Below are positions 44,706-57,024 of a stretch of DNA of 64,000 bases, one piece after another; within the stretch, counting starts at the first letter, position 1; every line of letters starts with the position of its first letter. The notes under the pieces are model-generated. The model ran no database searches, had not been told where the DNA came from, and saw nothing but the letters and a program-made list of their open reading frames with translations. The translations under genes and the position numbers were made by a program. The stretch comes from AR12 sp036265915 (GTDB lineage: Bacteria; Methylomirabilota; Methylomirabilia; Rokubacteriales; CSP1-6), in contig DATAOC010000070.1 in assembly GCA_036265915.1 (NCBI GenBank), forward strand, positions 1 through 64,000, in the 5' to 3' direction.

Positions 44706-45125
44706 TCAGGACGCGGGGCGCAGTTCCCTGTGAATGCGGTCCAGGACTCCGTTGATGAACCGGCTCGACTCGGCGGTGCCGAACTTCTTGGCGATCTCGA
44801 TCGCCTCGTTGATCGTCACCTTGCCGGGCACGCCGGGCTCGAACAGGAGCTCGTACACGGCCAGGCGCAGGATGTTGCGGTCGACCACGGCCATCCGTTC
44901 GAGATCCCAGTGCTCCGCCGTCTGGGCGATGCGCTTGTCGATGTCGGGCTGGTGTCGCTTCGCGCCGTGCACGAGTGCGGCGGCGAACTCCCGCGCATCG
45001 TCGGCGACCGGGTGCCGCGCCCAGAACTCCGCCTCGAACGGCCCCGGATCGCTCGCGCCGGTCTGCTCGAGCTGATAGAGGAACTGCAGCGCGATCTCGC
45101 GGGCCTTCCGCCGCTGTCCGGCCAT
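44706..45125 (-). CDS. nusB: Transcription antitermination factor NusB
   Basis: A 139-aa all-helical RNA-binding protein that with NusE (S10) binds boxA for rRNA antitermination. RRKAREIALQFLYQLEQTG is the N-terminal arginine-rich helix. DRNILRLAVYELLF, VTINEAIEIAKKFGTAESSRFINGVLD and a short tail are the C-terminal signatures. The start is ATG at 45125, 9 bp after the ribH stop. The ribH-nusB pairing is widespread. Confidence 0.95.
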   Translation of the reverse strand: MAGQRRKAREIALQFLYQLEQTGASDPGPFEAEFWARHPVADDAREFAAALVHGAKRHQPDIDKRIAQTAEHWDLERMAVVDRNILRLAVYELLFEPGVPGKVTINEAIEIAKKFGTAESSRFINGVLDRIHRELRPAS

Positions 45126-45134
45126 GGCGGCTCG

Positions 45135-45692
45135 CTACTTCGCGGCGCCGCGGCTGCGACGTCGCGGGCGGCGACCCTCGCCGACGCGCCTGCTCATCGT
45201 CCTCGTCCTGCTGGCGCCGAACGTTTGCACGAAGGACGCCATCTCGACCGCAGCTTCCGCGGCTTCGGCGCCACGGTTCCCGACCTCGCCGCCGGCGCGC
45301 TCCCACGCTTGCGCCTCGGTGAGCGCGGTGATCACACCGAAGGTGGCCGGGATACCGGTGTCGAGGGCCACGCGCTGGATGCCGGCCGCGGCCTGCCCTG
45401 CGATGAAGTCGAAGTGTGGAGTCTGCCCGCGAATGACGCAGCCGACGCACACGATTCCGGCGTAGCGACCCGTGCGGGCCAGGTACGCCGCCGCCTGGGG
45501 AAGCTCGAACGCGCCGGGCACCCAGTGGACGTCCGCGGCGCGCTCGCCGACGCCGGCCGCGCTCAGCACGCCCAGCGCGCCGTCGAGCAGGCGCTTGGTG
45601 ATCGGCTCGTTGAATCGCGCGGCCACGACGGCGAAGCGCGCGCCGGCGTGGAGCCGCACGGTGCGGCGTCGACTCGGAGCGCGGCCCGCCAT
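45135..45692 (-). CDS. ribH: 6,7-dimethyl-8-ribityllumazine synthase
   Basis: A 185-aa lumazine synthase, the penultimate step to riboflavin. FAVVAARFNEPITKRLLDGA, VHWVPGAFELPQAAAYLA, VCVGCVIRGQTPHFDFIAG (with the catalytic-type His) and PATFGVITALTEAQAWERAGG match the family. The last 25 residues after ASFVQTFG are unusually basic (RRVGEGRRPRRRSRGAAK) and longer than in typical members, possibly a disordered tail. It starts 1 bp after the ribBA stop. Confidence 0.95.
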   Translation of the reverse strand: MAGRAPSRRRTVRLHAGARFAVVAARFNEPITKRLLDGALGVLSAAGVGERAADVHWVPGAFELPQAAAYLARTGRYAGIVCVGCVIRGQTPHFDFIAGQAAAGIQRVALDTGIPATFGVITALTEAQAWERAGGEVGNRGAEAAEAAVEMASFVQTFGASRTRTMSRRVGEGRRPRRRSRGAAK

Positions 45693-45693
45693 C

Positions 45694-46905
45694 TCAGTCG
45701 GGAAGCGAGGACAGCAGGTGACCCAGCTTGTCGCGCTTGGTGCTGAGGTACTTGCGATTCTCGGGGTTGGCGGGCACCTCGACGGGCACGCGCTCGACGA
45801 CCGTGAGCCCGTACCCCTCGAGCCCGGCGCGCTTGGCCGGATTGTTCGTCACCAGTCGTAGATTTTTGAGCCCGAGGTCCACGAGGATCTGGGCACCGAT
45901 ACCGTAATCGCGCAGATCGGCCTTGAAGCCGAGCGCCTGGTTCGCCTCCACGGTGTCCTTGCCCTGGTCCTGCAGCTCGTAGGCGCGGAGCTTGTTGTGC
46001 AGGCCGATGCCACGGCCCTCCTGGCGCAGGTACACGACCACGCCGCGACCGGCCTTCTGCATCATGGCGAGCGCGAGGTTGAGCTGAGGGCCGCAGTCGC
46101 AGCGCAGCGAGTGGAACACGTCGCCCGTGAGGCACTCCGAGTGCATGCGAACGAGCACGGCATCGTCGCCGGTGATGTCGCCCATCACCAGCGCGAAGTG
46201 GATGCGACTGTACACGGTCGCCTCGTACGCGAAGGCCGTGAACTCGCCGAACTCGGTGGGCAGCCGGGTGCTGGCGACGCGCCGGACCAGCTTCTCCTTC
46301 TGCGTCCGGTATTCGATCAGATCCTTGATCGTGATGACCTTCAGCCGGTGGCGGCGCGCGAGCTCCATGAGCTGTGGCAGCCGCGCCATGCTTCCCGTCT
46401 CGTCGAGCACCTCGCAGATCACGCCGGCCGGGTAGCAGCCGGCCAGCCGCGCCAGATCGACGGCCGCCTCCGTGTGCCCGGCGCGCCTCAGCACGCCGCC
46501 CTCCATCGCGCGGAGCGGAAACATGTGACCGGGCACGACGAGGTCCGCGGAGCTCATCTGGGGGTCGACCAGCGTGCGGATGGTGACGGCGCGGTCGTAG
46601 GCCGAGATGCCGGTGGTGACGCCCCGCCGCGCGTCGACGCTCACCGTGAACGCCGTGGCCATCGGGGCGGTGTTCTCGGCGACCATCATGCCGAGACGCA
46701 GGGCGTCGAGGCGCTCGCCGAGCATCGGAACGCACATGAGGCCGCGCGCGTGGGTGACCATGAAGTTCACCGCTTCCGGGGTGACCTTGTCGGCGGCCAT
46801 CACGAGGTCGCCCTCGTTCTCGCGATCCTCGTCGTCGACGACGACGAGGACGCGTCCCTCGCGGATCTCCTCGATCGCCTCTTCGATGGTCGCAAAGCCG
46901 CTCAT
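45694..46905 (-). CDS. ribBA: Bifunctional 3,4-dihydroxy-2-butanone-4-phosphate synthase/GTP cyclohydrolase II
   Basis: A 403-aa fusion. Residues 1-200 are RibB: VVVDDEDRENEGDLVMAAD gives the acidic metal site, and RAGHTEAAVDLARLAG the C-terminal part. Residues 205-403 are RibA: SECLTGDVFHSLRCDCG carries the Zn ligands C258, C269 and C271; YLRQEGRGIGLHNKLRAYELQD and NNPAKRAGLEGYGL follow. The zinc cysteines are intact, so both halves look active. It starts from GTP and ribulose 5-phosphate, supplying both arms of the pathway. ATG 46905 overlaps ribE by 4 bp. Confidence 0.97.
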   Translation of the reverse strand: MSGFATIEEAIEEIREGRVLVVVDDEDRENEGDLVMAADKVTPEAVNFMVTHARGLMCVPMLGERLDALRLGMMVAENTAPMATAFTVSVDARRGVTTGISAYDRAVTIRTLVDPQMSSADLVVPGHMFPLRAMEGGVLRRAGHTEAAVDLARLAGCYPAGVICEVLDETGSMARLPQLMELARRHRLKVITIKDLIEYRTQKEKLVRRVASTRLPTEFGEFTAFAYEATVYSRIHFALVMGDITGDDAVLVRMHSECLTGDVFHSLRCDCGPQLNLALAMMQKAGRGVVVYLRQEGRGIGLHNKLRAYELQDQGKDTVEANQALGFKADLRDYGIGAQILVDLGLKNLRLVTNNPAKRAGLEGYGLTVVERVPVEVPANPENRKYLSTKRDKLGHLLSSLPD

Positions 46906-47504
46906 GACGTCCCCCTGAGAGCGAGCGATCGGGCGACGTACTTGCCGATCACGTCGGTCTCAATGTTGACCGCCTGCCCGGCGGTCAGACGGTCGAGCGT
47001 CGTGGCCGCCAGCGTGTGCGGGATGAGCATCACCTCGAACGTCGTGCCGGTCAGCGCCGCGACAGTGAGGCTCACACCGTCCACCGCCACCGAGCCCTGC
47101 GGGATCAGCAGCGGCGCCAGGGCGGGATCGCCCAGCGCGATCCGGACCCGTGCGGTCGATTCTACACGGGTTACGGCGTCGACGGTCCCGGTGGTGTCGA
47201 CGTGACCCAGGACGAGATGGCCGCCCAGCGCGCCGCCGAACCGGAGAGGCCGCTCGAGGTTCACCCGCTGACCCGGCGCCAGCCGTCCAAGCGCGGTGCG
47301 GGCCAGCGTTTCGGGCCCCAGCTCGAACGTGAGCTGCCCGGCGCCGCGAGCCACGACGGTGAGGCATGCCCCGTTCACGGCCACGCTGGCGCCGAGGTCG
47401 CTGCCCTCGCACGCCACGCCGGCGTCGACCGCCAGCCGCGTGAGCTGCCCGTTGCGCGTCACCTCGCGGACGACGCCGACGTCCTCCACGATGCCCGTGA
47501 ACAC
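46902..47504 (-). CDS. ribE: Riboflavin synthase alpha chain
   Basis: A 200-aa two-barrel enzyme that dismutates two lumazines to riboflavin. MFTGIVEDVGVV at the N-terminus (GTG start 47504) and two lumazine-binding repeats (about 1-95 and 96-195) are evident: VAVNGACLTVV with GHLVLGHVDTTG, and GSVAVDGVSLTVAAL with NIETDVIGKYV. The start shares one base with the ribD stop (TAGTG). The longer frame upstream is a shadow of ribD. Confidence 0.96.
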   Translation of the reverse strand: MFTGIVEDVGVVREVTRNGQLTRLAVDAGVACEGSDLGASVAVNGACLTVVARGAGQLTFELGPETLARTALGRLAPGQRVNLERPLRFGGALGGHLVLGHVDTTGTVDAVTRVESTARVRIALGDPALAPLLIPQGSVAVDGVSLTVAALTGTTFEVMLIPHTLAATTLDRLTAGQAVNIETDVIGKYVARSLALRGTS

Positions 47505-48607
47505 TACCGCGGCTCCCGCAGCACGTCGGCCTCGAGCAGGACGTCCGCGCCGATGCTCCGCACAGTCATGGCGGCCAGCCGTACGGCTGACTTCAGCTCG
47601 CGGCCGGCGCCGCCAACGACGGTGGGCGCGTTGCGGCCGCCGAGGAGCAGCGGCGCCACGAACACCGCCACCCGATCGACGAGGCCGGCCTCGAGGAATG
47701 CCGCGTGGACCTCGCCGCCGCCCTCGAGCAGCACCGCACGGACCTCCCGCGCGAACAGTTCGGCCAGGAGCGCGTCGACCGCCACGCGCCCGTCGCGGGT
47801 CGCACATCGCAGGACCGTCGCGCCGGCCGACTCGAGGGCCGCCACCCGGTTGGCCGGTGCCCCTTCGCCGACGGCGATGAGCGCGCGCTCGGGCGTTCCG
47901 CCGGCGATCAGGCGGGCCGTGGGCGGCGTGCGCGCGGAGGTGTCGAGCACCACCCGGTATGGCTCGCGCGGCCATGGCGCCGCGAGGCGCACGGTGAGCG
48001 CCGGATCGTCGCGCAGGACCGTGGTCACGCCCACGAGAATCGCGTCCGACTCACTGCGCTGGCGGTGGGCTTCCGCGCGCGCAGCCTCGCCGGTGATCCA
48101 CCGCGCGGTCCCGTGCACGTCGGCGATCTTGCCGTCCACCGTCATGCCCGCCTTCAGCGTGACGTGCGGCCGGCGCTCGCGCATCGCGGTCATGAACGCG
48201 CGGTTCTGTGCCGCCGCCTCGACCGCGAGCAGTCCCGTTTCCACCGACACACCGGCCGCGCGCAGGGCCGCCGCGCCGCCGCCGGTCACGAACGGGTTCG
48301 GGTCGCCGAGCGCCGCCACCACGCGCGCCACGCCGGCCGCCAGCACCGCCGGCACGCACGGCGGCGTGCGGCCCTGGTGGTTGCACGGCTCGAGCGTGAC
48401 GTACAGCGTCGCACCGCGCGCGCGCGGCCCCGCCTCGCCGAGTGCGATGATCTCCGCGTGCGGCGCACCCGCGCGCTCGTGATAGCCCTCGCCGACGATG
48501 GCACCGCCGTGGACGAGCACGGCGCCGACGACGGGATTGGGCGACGTCAGTCCGCGCCCGCGCTCGGCGAGCGCGAGGGCCCGACGCATGAACGTCTCGT
48601 CGATCAT
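47504..48607 (-). CDS. ribD: Bifunctional diaminohydroxyphosphoribosylaminopyrimidine deaminase/reductase
   Basis: A 367-aa enzyme carrying out the second and third pyrimidine steps of riboflavin synthesis. The deaminase domain (1-145) has the zinc motif H50-A-E52 and PCNHQGRTPPC (C75, C84). The reductase domain (about 148-360) opens with VTLKAGMTVDGKIAD, then WITGEAARAEAHRQRSESDAI and LLEGGGEVHAAFLEAGLVD. It is the first rib gene here and overlaps ftsY by 4 bp, leaving no leader long enough for an FMN riboswitch. Confidence 0.97.
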   Translation of the reverse strand: MIDETFMRRALALAERGRGLTSPNPVVGAVLVHGGAIVGEGYHERAGAPHAEIIALGEAGPRARGATLYVTLEPCNHQGRTPPCVPAVLAAGVARVVAALGDPNPFVTGGGAAALRAAGVSVETGLLAVEAAAQNRAFMTAMRERRPHVTLKAGMTVDGKIADVHGTARWITGEAARAEAHRQRSESDAILVGVTTVLRDDPALTVRLAAPWPREPYRVVLDTSARTPPTARLIAGGTPERALIAVGEGAPANRVAALESAGATVLRCATRDGRVAVDALLAELFAREVRAVLLEGGGEVHAAFLEAGLVDRVAVFVAPLLLGGRNAPTVVGGAGRELKSAVRLAAMTVRSIGADVLLEADVLREPR

Positions 48608-49530
48608 TCCGGGGGCACGAGCGCGTCGACGAAGGCCGCGGCGTCGAAGGCCTGGAGATCGTCGACACGCTCGCCGACGCCGATGAGCTTGATCGGCAGC
48701 TTCAGCTCACGAACGATGCGCACGACGATACCGCCCTTGGCGGTGCCGTCGAGCTTCGTGAGGCAGACGCCGGTGAGGCCGATCGCCCCATGGAACATCT
48801 GCGCCTGCGCGAAGCCGTTCTGCCCCGTGGGTGCGTCGAGCACCATGAGCGACTCGTGCGGCGCGCCGGGGCACTGGCGCTCGATGACGCGCTTGAGCTT
48901 CGCCAGCTCGTCCATGAGGTTCGTCTTGGTGTGAAGGCGCCCGGCCGTGTCGATGATGAGCGCGTCGGCGTTGCGAGCCAGCGCGGCCTTCACGGCATCG
49001 AAGACCACGGCCGCCGGATCGGACCCTGGCGCCTGCCGGATGAGCTCGACGCCGATGCGGCCGCTCCACACTTCGAGCTGTTCGATGGCGGCCGCCCGAA
49101 ACGTGTCGGCCGCGGCCAGCAGGACCTGCTTGCCGTCGCCCTTGAGCGAGGCGGCGAGCTTGGCGCACGTCGTCGTCTTGCCGGCGCCGTTCACGCCGAG
49201 CATCAGGATGATCGTCGGTCTGGCGTCGAGAGCGATCGGCTGCGCGGCCGGAGCCAGCGCGTCGACGAGGAACCGTCGGAAGAGCGGGCGGAACTGGTCG
49301 GCACGCGTCACCGTGCCGAACATCACCTCTTCGCGCGCGCGGTTCGTGAAGTCCGCGGCGATGGCGGCGCCGAGATCGGCGGCGACGAGCAGCTCCTCGA
49401 GCTCCTCGTACAGCGTGTCGTCGATGGGCCGCCCGGGCTCGAGCACCGACGAGAGCCCCGTGGACAGATACTCCTGCGAGCGCTTCAGCCCGTCGCGAAG
49501 GCGTTCCTTGAAGCCTGAGAACAGTCCCAT
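48604..49530 (-). CDS. ftsY: Signal recognition particle receptor FtsY
   Basis: A 308-aa SRP-type GTPase docking ribosome-SRP complexes at the membrane. A short N-terminal amphipathic part (FSGFKERLRDGLKRSQEYL) replaces the long acidic A domain of E. coli. The N domain covers about 20-95. In the G domain, G1 is GVNGAGKTT (112-120), then AADTFRAAAIEQL, DTAGRLHTK and TKLDGTAKGG. The product is typical of compact FtsY forms. The ATG lies 25 bp after the RodZ-like gene, and ribD starts before ftsY ends. Confidence 0.96.
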   Translation of the reverse strand: MGLFSGFKERLRDGLKRSQEYLSTGLSSVLEPGRPIDDTLYEELEELLVAADLGAAIAADFTNRAREEVMFGTVTRADQFRPLFRRFLVDALAPAAQPIALDARPTIILMLGVNGAGKTTTCAKLAASLKGDGKQVLLAAADTFRAAAIEQLEVWSGRIGVELIRQAPGSDPAAVVFDAVKAALARNADALIIDTAGRLHTKTNLMDELAKLKRVIERQCPGAPHESLMVLDAPTGQNGFAQAQMFHGAIGLTGVCLTKLDGTAKGGIVVRIVRELKLPIKLIGVGERVDDLQAFDAAAFVDALVPPE

Positions 49531-49555
49531 GCGGCCAGTGTACGGCCGGACGTGG

Positions 49556-50494
49556 CTACTGCGGGCGGCCGCCTTCGGGCGGCAGCACCAGTCCCGAGAT
49601 GACGGTGCCGCTGGCTCCGAACGATGGCAGCGAGCGCCCGTTCAGCTCGAAGCTCACGCCGCCCGCGTTGCCGATCGTCACCACGAACGGGCGATTGGAG
49701 ACCCACTCACGCACGGCGCCGGCGGGCACGGTCTCCTCGCTGGTGCGGCCGTCCTCCGTCCGGACCCGGATCCAGGTCGGCTCACTCACGCGCGCGACGA
49801 GGCGGTACGGCGTCGCGATACCAGTGGTCGCGCTCTGGACCTGGGGCATCCACGGGCGCGGGCCGGACGGCGCGATCGGCATGGGCGCCATGGCGGGCGC
49901 GGTGGTCGCCGCGGGCGCGGGCGGCGCCGGAGCCACCACTCGCGGCGGCTCCGCCAGCCGCGGCGGCGGCTTCACCGGGGCCGAAGGAATCGGGCGCGTC
50001 GCCGTGTCCGCCGGAGGTGTGATCGCGGCCACCGGCGGCGCCGGAGCCGGTGCCGCGGCGACCGGGGCCGGCGGCCGACGGTCGGCGCGTTGCTCGCGCG
50101 CCGGCTGGGTCACCAGCGCCACCGCGAAGAGGGCGACGCCGAGCACCACCAGCAGCACGAAGCTCACCAGGATGGCGCTCCGCGTTCGCGGCTCGTCCGC
50201 TGTCGAATGCGGCGCCGGCGCCGCCGCGGCCTTCACGACCGGGCGGGCGGCGGGCACGTCGCGAGGATCGCGTCCGTCGTAACGGGCCAGCGCCTCCTCG
50301 GGCGGGGTCCCGAGCGCCTGACAGTACGCGCGGATGAAGCCGCGGGTGAAGGCCGGCGCGGGCAGCACGTTGAAGGCGTCGCCCTCGAGCGCCTCGAGAT
50401 AGCGGGGAGCGACACGGGTGATGCGCGAGAGTTCGTCCAGCGACATCCCGCGCTTGACTCGGAGTTCGCGAAGGTACGCGCCGACCTGAGTCAT
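49556..50494 (-). CDS. rodZ: RodZ-like helix-turn-helix membrane protein
   Basis: A 312-aa protein with the RodZ architecture. The HTH_25 domain spans about 3-70 (YLRELRVKRGMSLDELSRIT, FTRGFIRAYCQALG). A single transmembrane helix (about 108-130, AILVSFVLLVVLGVALFAVA) follows, then an extended Pro/Ala-rich linker (about 137-215) and a C-terminal DUF4115 beta domain (about 225-305, EPTWIRVRTEDGR). RodZ ties MreB to the wall-elongation machinery. No mre/rod genes are adjacent, so the role rests on architecture. ATG 50494 lies 40 bp downstream of smc. Confidence 0.88.
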   Translation of the reverse strand: MTQVGAYLRELRVKRGMSLDELSRITRVAPRYLEALEGDAFNVLPAPAFTRGFIRAYCQALGTPPEEALARYDGRDPRDVPAARPVVKAAAAPAPHSTADEPRTRSAILVSFVLLVVLGVALFAVALVTQPAREQRADRRPPAPVAAAPAPAPPVAAITPPADTATRPIPSAPVKPPPRLAEPPRVVAPAPPAPAATTAPAMAPMPIAPSGPRPWMPQVQSATTGIATPYRLVARVSEPTWIRVRTEDGRTSEETVPAGAVREWVSNRPFVVTIGNAGGVSFELNGRSLPSFGASGTVISGLVLPPEGGRPQ

Positions 50495-50534
50495 GACCGC
50501 CTACGCAGTCTAGCGTAACCCCGGCCGTTTCACG

Positions 50535-53500
50535 TCACGCTGTGTGCGCGGCGGCCGTCGCCAGGTTCACCGAGACGACCTTCGACAGCCCGGGCTCCTC
50601 CATGGTGACCCCGTAGAGGATGTCGGCCGCTTCCATGGTCTTGCGGTTGTGAGTGATGACGAGGAATTGCGTCTGGGTGGTGAGCTCGCGCAGCACCCGG
50701 AGGAACCGATGGATGTTCGCGTCGTCCAGCGGCGCGTCGACCTCGTCGAGCACGCAGAACGGGCTCGGCCGGAAGTAGAAGATCGCGAATAGCAGTGCCA
50801 GCCCGGTCAGCGCCCGCTCGCCCCCGGACATCAGCGACACCGCCTGCAGTCGCTTGCCCCGGGGCTGGGCGAGGAGCTCCACGCCCGTGTCGAGGGGATC
50901 TCCACCTTCCTCCGCCTCCACCAGCCGCAGCTCGGCTCGCCCGCCCTCGAAGAGGCGCTCGAAGATCCGCGAGAAGTGGGCGTTGATCTCCTGGAACGCC
51001 TGCGCGAATCGATCCTGTGCCGTGCGCGTCATGCCGCGCAGGGCCTTCTCCAGATCCTTGATGGAGCCGACGAGATCGTCGTGCTGCGTGCGCAGGAAGG
51101 TCAGTCGCTCGTCGAGCTCGCGGTACTCCTCGTCGGCGACGAGGTTCACCGCGCCGATGGCAGCCAGCTTGGTGTCGAGCTCGGTCAGGCGGTCGCGGAC
51201 ACCGTCGAGCTCCCCCGCGGGATCGTGCTGTGCCAGCAGCGCGTCCGCGCCGATCCCGTACGTCCGCCACGCCTCCTGCGCCAGCTCCTCACGACGGACG
51301 CGACCCTCGGTCGCCTTCAGCTCCACCTCGTGCGCCCGTCGCGTCACCGCGGAGAGCTCGGAGCCGACCTCACGGGTCTCGGCCTCGACCGTGGCCAACT
51401 CGTCGAGCAAGCCCTGATGTCGCTCCCCGACCGCACGCGCCTCGTCTTCCAGCCGGTCGCGGTCGACGGCGACGTCCCGGGCTCCCGCGTCCGTGCGCTC
51501 CCGCTCCTCGGCCAGCCAGGCGCGCCGCTCTTCGAGCTGCGTGTGCCGCTGCCGCCCCTGTGCGATCCGGTCCGTGAAGTCGGCGTGCATCTCCTCGAGT
51601 CGCGCGAGCTCGCGCGTCAGGGCTTCGGCGCGCTCGCTGACGGAGGCGGCGTCCACGCGGCACGCCGTCAGCTGTGCCATCAGCTCCGTCTCGCGCACCT
51701 GGGCCGTGTCGATGGTGGCGCGGGCCACCGCCATGGTCGCCTCGTGCCGGCTCTCCGCGTCGCGCGCGGTCTCGACGTGCTGCTCGATCCGCGCAAGCAG
51801 CGCGCTCGTCTCCTCCGCCTCCGCCGCAACCTGCTGCGCCTCGCGCGCGATCGTCTCCAGATGCCGGTGGACGCGCTCGTGCTCCCGCGCGGACTGCTCC
51901 AGGTCCTTCTCGCTGGCGACGCGCTCGGCCTGGCGTGCCTGCACATCCGTGTCGAGCGTGCCGAGACGCGCCCTCAGCGTGCCGACCTCGGCCGCGAGCG
52001 CAGCCGCCACACCTTGCCGCTCGTCGACCTGCTCCGTGAGCCACCGTACCTCGTCCTCGAGCTCGCGCAGCTGGCGCTTGCGGGCCAGCAACGAGTGCTC
52101 GACGGCGCCCTCGTCGCCCTCTCCACCGCCGCGAAGGCTTCCGGCCGAGGACAGCACTTCCCCGCCGCCCGTCACGTAGGTCACCTCGGCGCCGCCGCGT
52201 CGCCACAGCGCTTCCGCGTGGTCGAGGTCGTCGACGATGCCGACGTGACCCAGCAGGTGCTGGATCAACCCGGGCGCCGCAGCGCCGACGGTGCCCGCTG
52301 CCCAGCGGACGCCGTTGTCGTCCGGCGGCGGTCCGGCCGGAGCCGGAAGGTGCTCGAGTGGCAAGAACGTCGCCGGCCCGGACCCGGCGCTCTGGAGATA
52401 CGTGACCGCGGCGCGCGCGTGCTCGAAGCGGTCGACGACGACCCACTGCAGGCGATCGCCCAGCACCGCGGCCACGGCGCGCTCGAGCCCCGGGGGAACG
52501 TCGAGCAGGTCGGCAACCGTCCCCCGCACGCCGTTCAGCTGGCCGCCCGCCTCGAAGACGGCGCGCACCCCCGCCCCGTAGCCTTCGCGCGCGGTCTCGA
52601 GCACGTCGAGCGACTCGTAGGCCGAGCTGCGAGACGCGAGCGCCAGCCGTGTATCGGCCAGCGCCGCCTCGGCCGCCGTCAGCGCCGTCTGCCGCTCGGC
52701 GACCAGCGCAGTGAGACGCTCCCGCTCGGCCGCCAGCGAGGTGAGCTCGGTGAGCGCGCGATCGTGCGCGGTTTCGTGCGCCGCCCGGTCGTGGGCCAGG
52801 CGCCCCGCTTCCGCCTCCGCTTCGGCCGCCTCCTGGGCAAGTCGATCGCGCCGCCGCGCAAGCTGCGCGTGGCGCTCTCGCAGCTCTCCCGCCTGACGCA
52901 TCAGATCCACCCGCTCGGCCGCCACGCGCACCTGCTCGAGCCGGAGTGCCTCCAGCCGGTCCCGATCGGCGGTCAGGCTCCCGCGATGACGCTCGACGGC
53001 GGCCTCGAGATCGCGCGCCACCGAGGCCCGCTCGGCGGCCAGGCGCTCGGCGTCGATGAGTGCGGTGCGCCCCTGTTCGCGCTCGGAGACGATGGCGGCC
53101 AGCCGCTCGGTCGACACCCGGATGTCCTCGTCGAGGCGGATCGTCTCCTCGCCGAGCTCGCGGATCTGCACACCCATCTGCTCGCGGCGCTCCAGGAGCC
53201 GCTCGAGCTCGCCCTGTACCTTCTGCACGCGCTGACGCAGATCCGACAGCGCGTGCTCGCTGGACTGCAGCACCTCACGCTGGCGGGCCTCGCGGGCGGC
53301 GAGGCCGGCGCCGCGGGTGCGCAGCACCTGCTCGCCGTCGCGCAGGTGTGCGAGCTCGGAGCCCAGCTCGGTGGCCTGCGCGGTGAGCTGGCTGAAGTCG
53401 GCCGCGACCAGCGTCAGGGCCAGATCACGCCGCTCCGCCTGCAGCGTCTTGTACTGCTGCGCCTTCCGCGCTTGCCGCTCGAGCGAGCCGAGCTGACGCT

Positions 53501-54107
53501 TCACCTCGTCCATGACATCCCGCACGCGAACGAGATTCTGCCGCGTCTGGTCCAGCTTCCCCTGCGTCTCGTTGCGCTGCTGCTTGTAGCGCGCGATGCC
53601 GGCCGCCTCCTCGATGAAGACGCGGCGCTCGTGCGGCTTCGCGGTGAGGACGTGGTTCAGCTTGTCCTGATCCATCACGGAGTACGCGCGCGGGTTGGCG
53701 CCGGTGCCGGCAAAGAGATCGAGGATGTCACGCAGCCGCGACTGCGTCTTGTTGAGGTAGTACTCGCTCTCCCCCGTGCGATAGAGCCGCCGCGACACGG
53801 CGACCTCGCTCCACGGCACCTGGATGGCGCCGTCGTTGCTGAAGCACAGCTCGACCTCGGCCAGACCCACCGGCTTGCGCGAGGCGGACCCCTGGAAGAT
53901 GAGGTCCTCCATCTTCGCGCCCCGCAGTGACTTCGCGCTCTGCTCGCCAAGCGCCCACCGGACGCTCTCGCCGATGTTGCTCTTGCCGCAGCCGTTGGGG
54001 CCAACGATGCCCGTGATGCCGGGCAGGATCTTCACGACGGTCTTCTCGCCGAACGACTTGAAGCCGTGGACTGTGATCGACTCTAGGCGCATGCGGGATT
54101 CTGGCAT
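50535..54107 (-). CDS. smc: Chromosome partition protein SMC
   Basis: A 1190-aa condensin ATPase. N-terminal head: ITVHGFKSFGEKTVV and Walker A GPNGCGKS (36-43). Two long coiled-coil arms flank a hinge at about 500-650 (VRGTVADLLDVPPGLERAVAA, YVTGGGEVLSSAGSLRGGGE). C-terminal head: signature LMSGGERALTGLALLFAI and Walker B FCVLDEVDAPLDD (D-E at about 1121-1122). It works with ScpA/ScpB, encoded at 12.7-14.1 kb. The start may be ATG 54107 or the in-frame ATG 54092 (MRLESITVHG), which matches the family better. Confidence 0.97.
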   Translation of the reverse strand: MPESRMRLESITVHGFKSFGEKTVVKILPGITGIVGPNGCGKSNIGESVRWALGEQSAKSLRGAKMEDLIFQGSASRKPVGLAEVELCFSNDGAIQVPWSEVAVSRRLYRTGESEYYLNKTQSRLRDILDLFAGTGANPRAYSVMDQDKLNHVLTAKPHERRVFIEEAAGIARYKQQRNETQGKLDQTRQNLVRVRDVMDEVKRQLGSLERQARKAQQYKTLQAERRDLALTLVAADFSQLTAQATELGSELAHLRDGEQVLRTRGAGLAAREARQREVLQSSEHALSDLRQRVQKVQGELERLLERREQMGVQIRELGEETIRLDEDIRVSTERLAAIVSEREQGRTALIDAERLAAERASVARDLEAAVERHRGSLTADRDRLEALRLEQVRVAAERVDLMRQAGELRERHAQLARRRDRLAQEAAEAEAEAGRLAHDRAAHETAHDRALTELTSLAAERERLTALVAERQTALTAAEAALADTRLALASRSSAYESLDVLETAREGYGAGVRAVFEAGGQLNGVRGTVADLLDVPPGLERAVAAVLGDRLQWVVVDRFEHARAAVTYLQSAGSGPATFLPLEHLPAPAGPPPDDNGVRWAAGTVGAAAPGLIQHLLGHVGIVDDLDHAEALWRRGGAEVTYVTGGGEVLSSAGSLRGGGEGDEGAVEHSLLARKRQLRELEDEVRWLTEQVDERQGVAAALAAEVGTLRARLGTLDTDVQARQAERVASEKDLEQSAREHERVHRHLETIAREAQQVAAEAEETSALLARIEQHVETARDAESRHEATMAVARATIDTAQVRETELMAQLTACRVDAASVSERAEALTRELARLEEMHADFTDRIAQGRQRHTQLEERRAWLAEERERTDAGARDVAVDRDRLEDEARAVGERHQGLLDELATVEAETREVGSELSAVTRRAHEVELKATEGRVRREELAQEAWRTYGIGADALLAQHDPAGELDGVRDRLTELDTKLAAIGAVNLVADEEYRELDERLTFLRTQHDDLVGSIKDLEKALRGMTRTAQDRFAQAFQEINAHFSRIFERLFEGGRAELRLVEAEEGGDPLDTGVELLAQPRGKRLQAVSLMSGGERALTGLALLFAIFYFRPSPFCVLDEVDAPLDDANIHRFLRVLRELTTQTQFLVITHNRKTMEAADILYGVTMEEPGLSKVVSVNLATAAAHTA

Positions 54108-54194
54108 GCGGCCGTGAGGCCGACCAAGGAAAAAGTACCAGATGTGGGGCTAGCGCGAGCCTTCAGACCCCAGATGGGGCGGGCGAACGGCGCG

Positions 54195-56999
<2,805 letters not shown>

Positions 57000-57024
57000 C
57001 GAGGCCTCATTATACGCCCCGCGA

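Noticed and set aside
48604..48700. FMN riboswitch ahead of the riboflavin genes
   Set aside because: ribD overlaps ftsY by 4 bp and no non-coding leader exists.
57009..57014. TATAAT upstream of secA as a promoter
   Set aside because: No -35-like hexamer at 16-18 bp and no extended -10; too weak to list.
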